Shown: one piece after another, positions 5,675 to 5,682 of the stretch
How positions within the stretch are numbered: the first letter of the stretch is position 1
How the letters are laid out: the number at the start of each line of letters is the position of its first letter
Origin: Candidatus Neomicrothrix sp. UBA4542
GTDB taxonomy: Bacteria > Actinomycetota > Acidimicrobiia > Acidimicrobiales > Poriferisodalaceae
Direction of reading: 5' to 3'
Assembly: GCA_002388005.1 (NCBI GenBank)
Contig: DGLO01000033.1
Coordinates: forward strand, 8,543-14,224
Length of the DNA stretch: 5,682 bases
The notes under the pieces: generated by a model
Database searches by the model: none
What the model was told of the DNA's origin: nothing
What the model saw: the letters and a program-made list of their open reading frames with translations, nothing else
Made by a program: the position numbers and the translations under genes

Positions 5675-5682
5675 ATGACAAG
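5675..5682 (+). CDS. Possible start of the next gene, cut by the window edge
   Basis: An ATG follows the small protein's TAG after seven bases, with a partial ribosome binding site (ATAGG at 5664-5668) six bases before it. Only ATG, ACA and two further bases are visible. The tight spacing fits a continuing operon, but nothing can be said about the product. Confidence 0.3.

Overview
This is a GC-rich window (about 60% by eye) with actinobacterial style: GTG starts, a candidate leaderless gene, strong G/C third-position bias, and a luciferase-like oxidoreductase of the F420-dependent type common in mycobacteria and relatives. An actinobacterium of the Mycobacteriales or a nearby lineage is the best guess. 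The sequence does not settle the genus. All genes with recognisable function look catabolic and redox-related. I see no RNA genes, CRISPR array, insertion sequence or phage gene.

Layout. Positions 1-188 (minus) hold the N-terminus of a short-chain dehydrogenase that runs off the left edge. A divergent control region (189-374) follows. Then come a Rieske oxygenase alpha subunit (375-1712, plus) and a stand-alone Rieske ferredoxin (1768-2142). After a 210-base gap lies an LLM-class F420-type oxidoreductase (2353-3321). A convergent gap rich in small palindromes separates it from an antibiotic-biosynthesis-monooxygenase (ABM) domain protein on the minus strand (3501-3905). A second divergent region (3906-4039) leads to a second, different Rieske oxygenase alpha subunit (4040-5449, GTG start). 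A 72-residue protein of unknown function (5449-5667) overlaps its stop codon. Another gene may begin at 5675.

How the genes may work together (inference). The ferredoxin would carry electrons to one or both oxygenases, which would hydroxylate or demethylate an unidentified substrate. The SDR and the F420-type enzyme could then oxidise or reduce the products, and the ABM protein could act on a quinol-like or polyketide-like intermediate. No ferredoxin reductase and no oxygenase beta subunit are present, so the reductase must come from elsewhere and the oxygenases may be alpha-only. The substrate cannot be read from the sequence. The most distinctive features are the two unlike alpha subunits, each with Glu in place of the usual bridging Asp, and the small uncharacterised protein translationally coupled to the second one.
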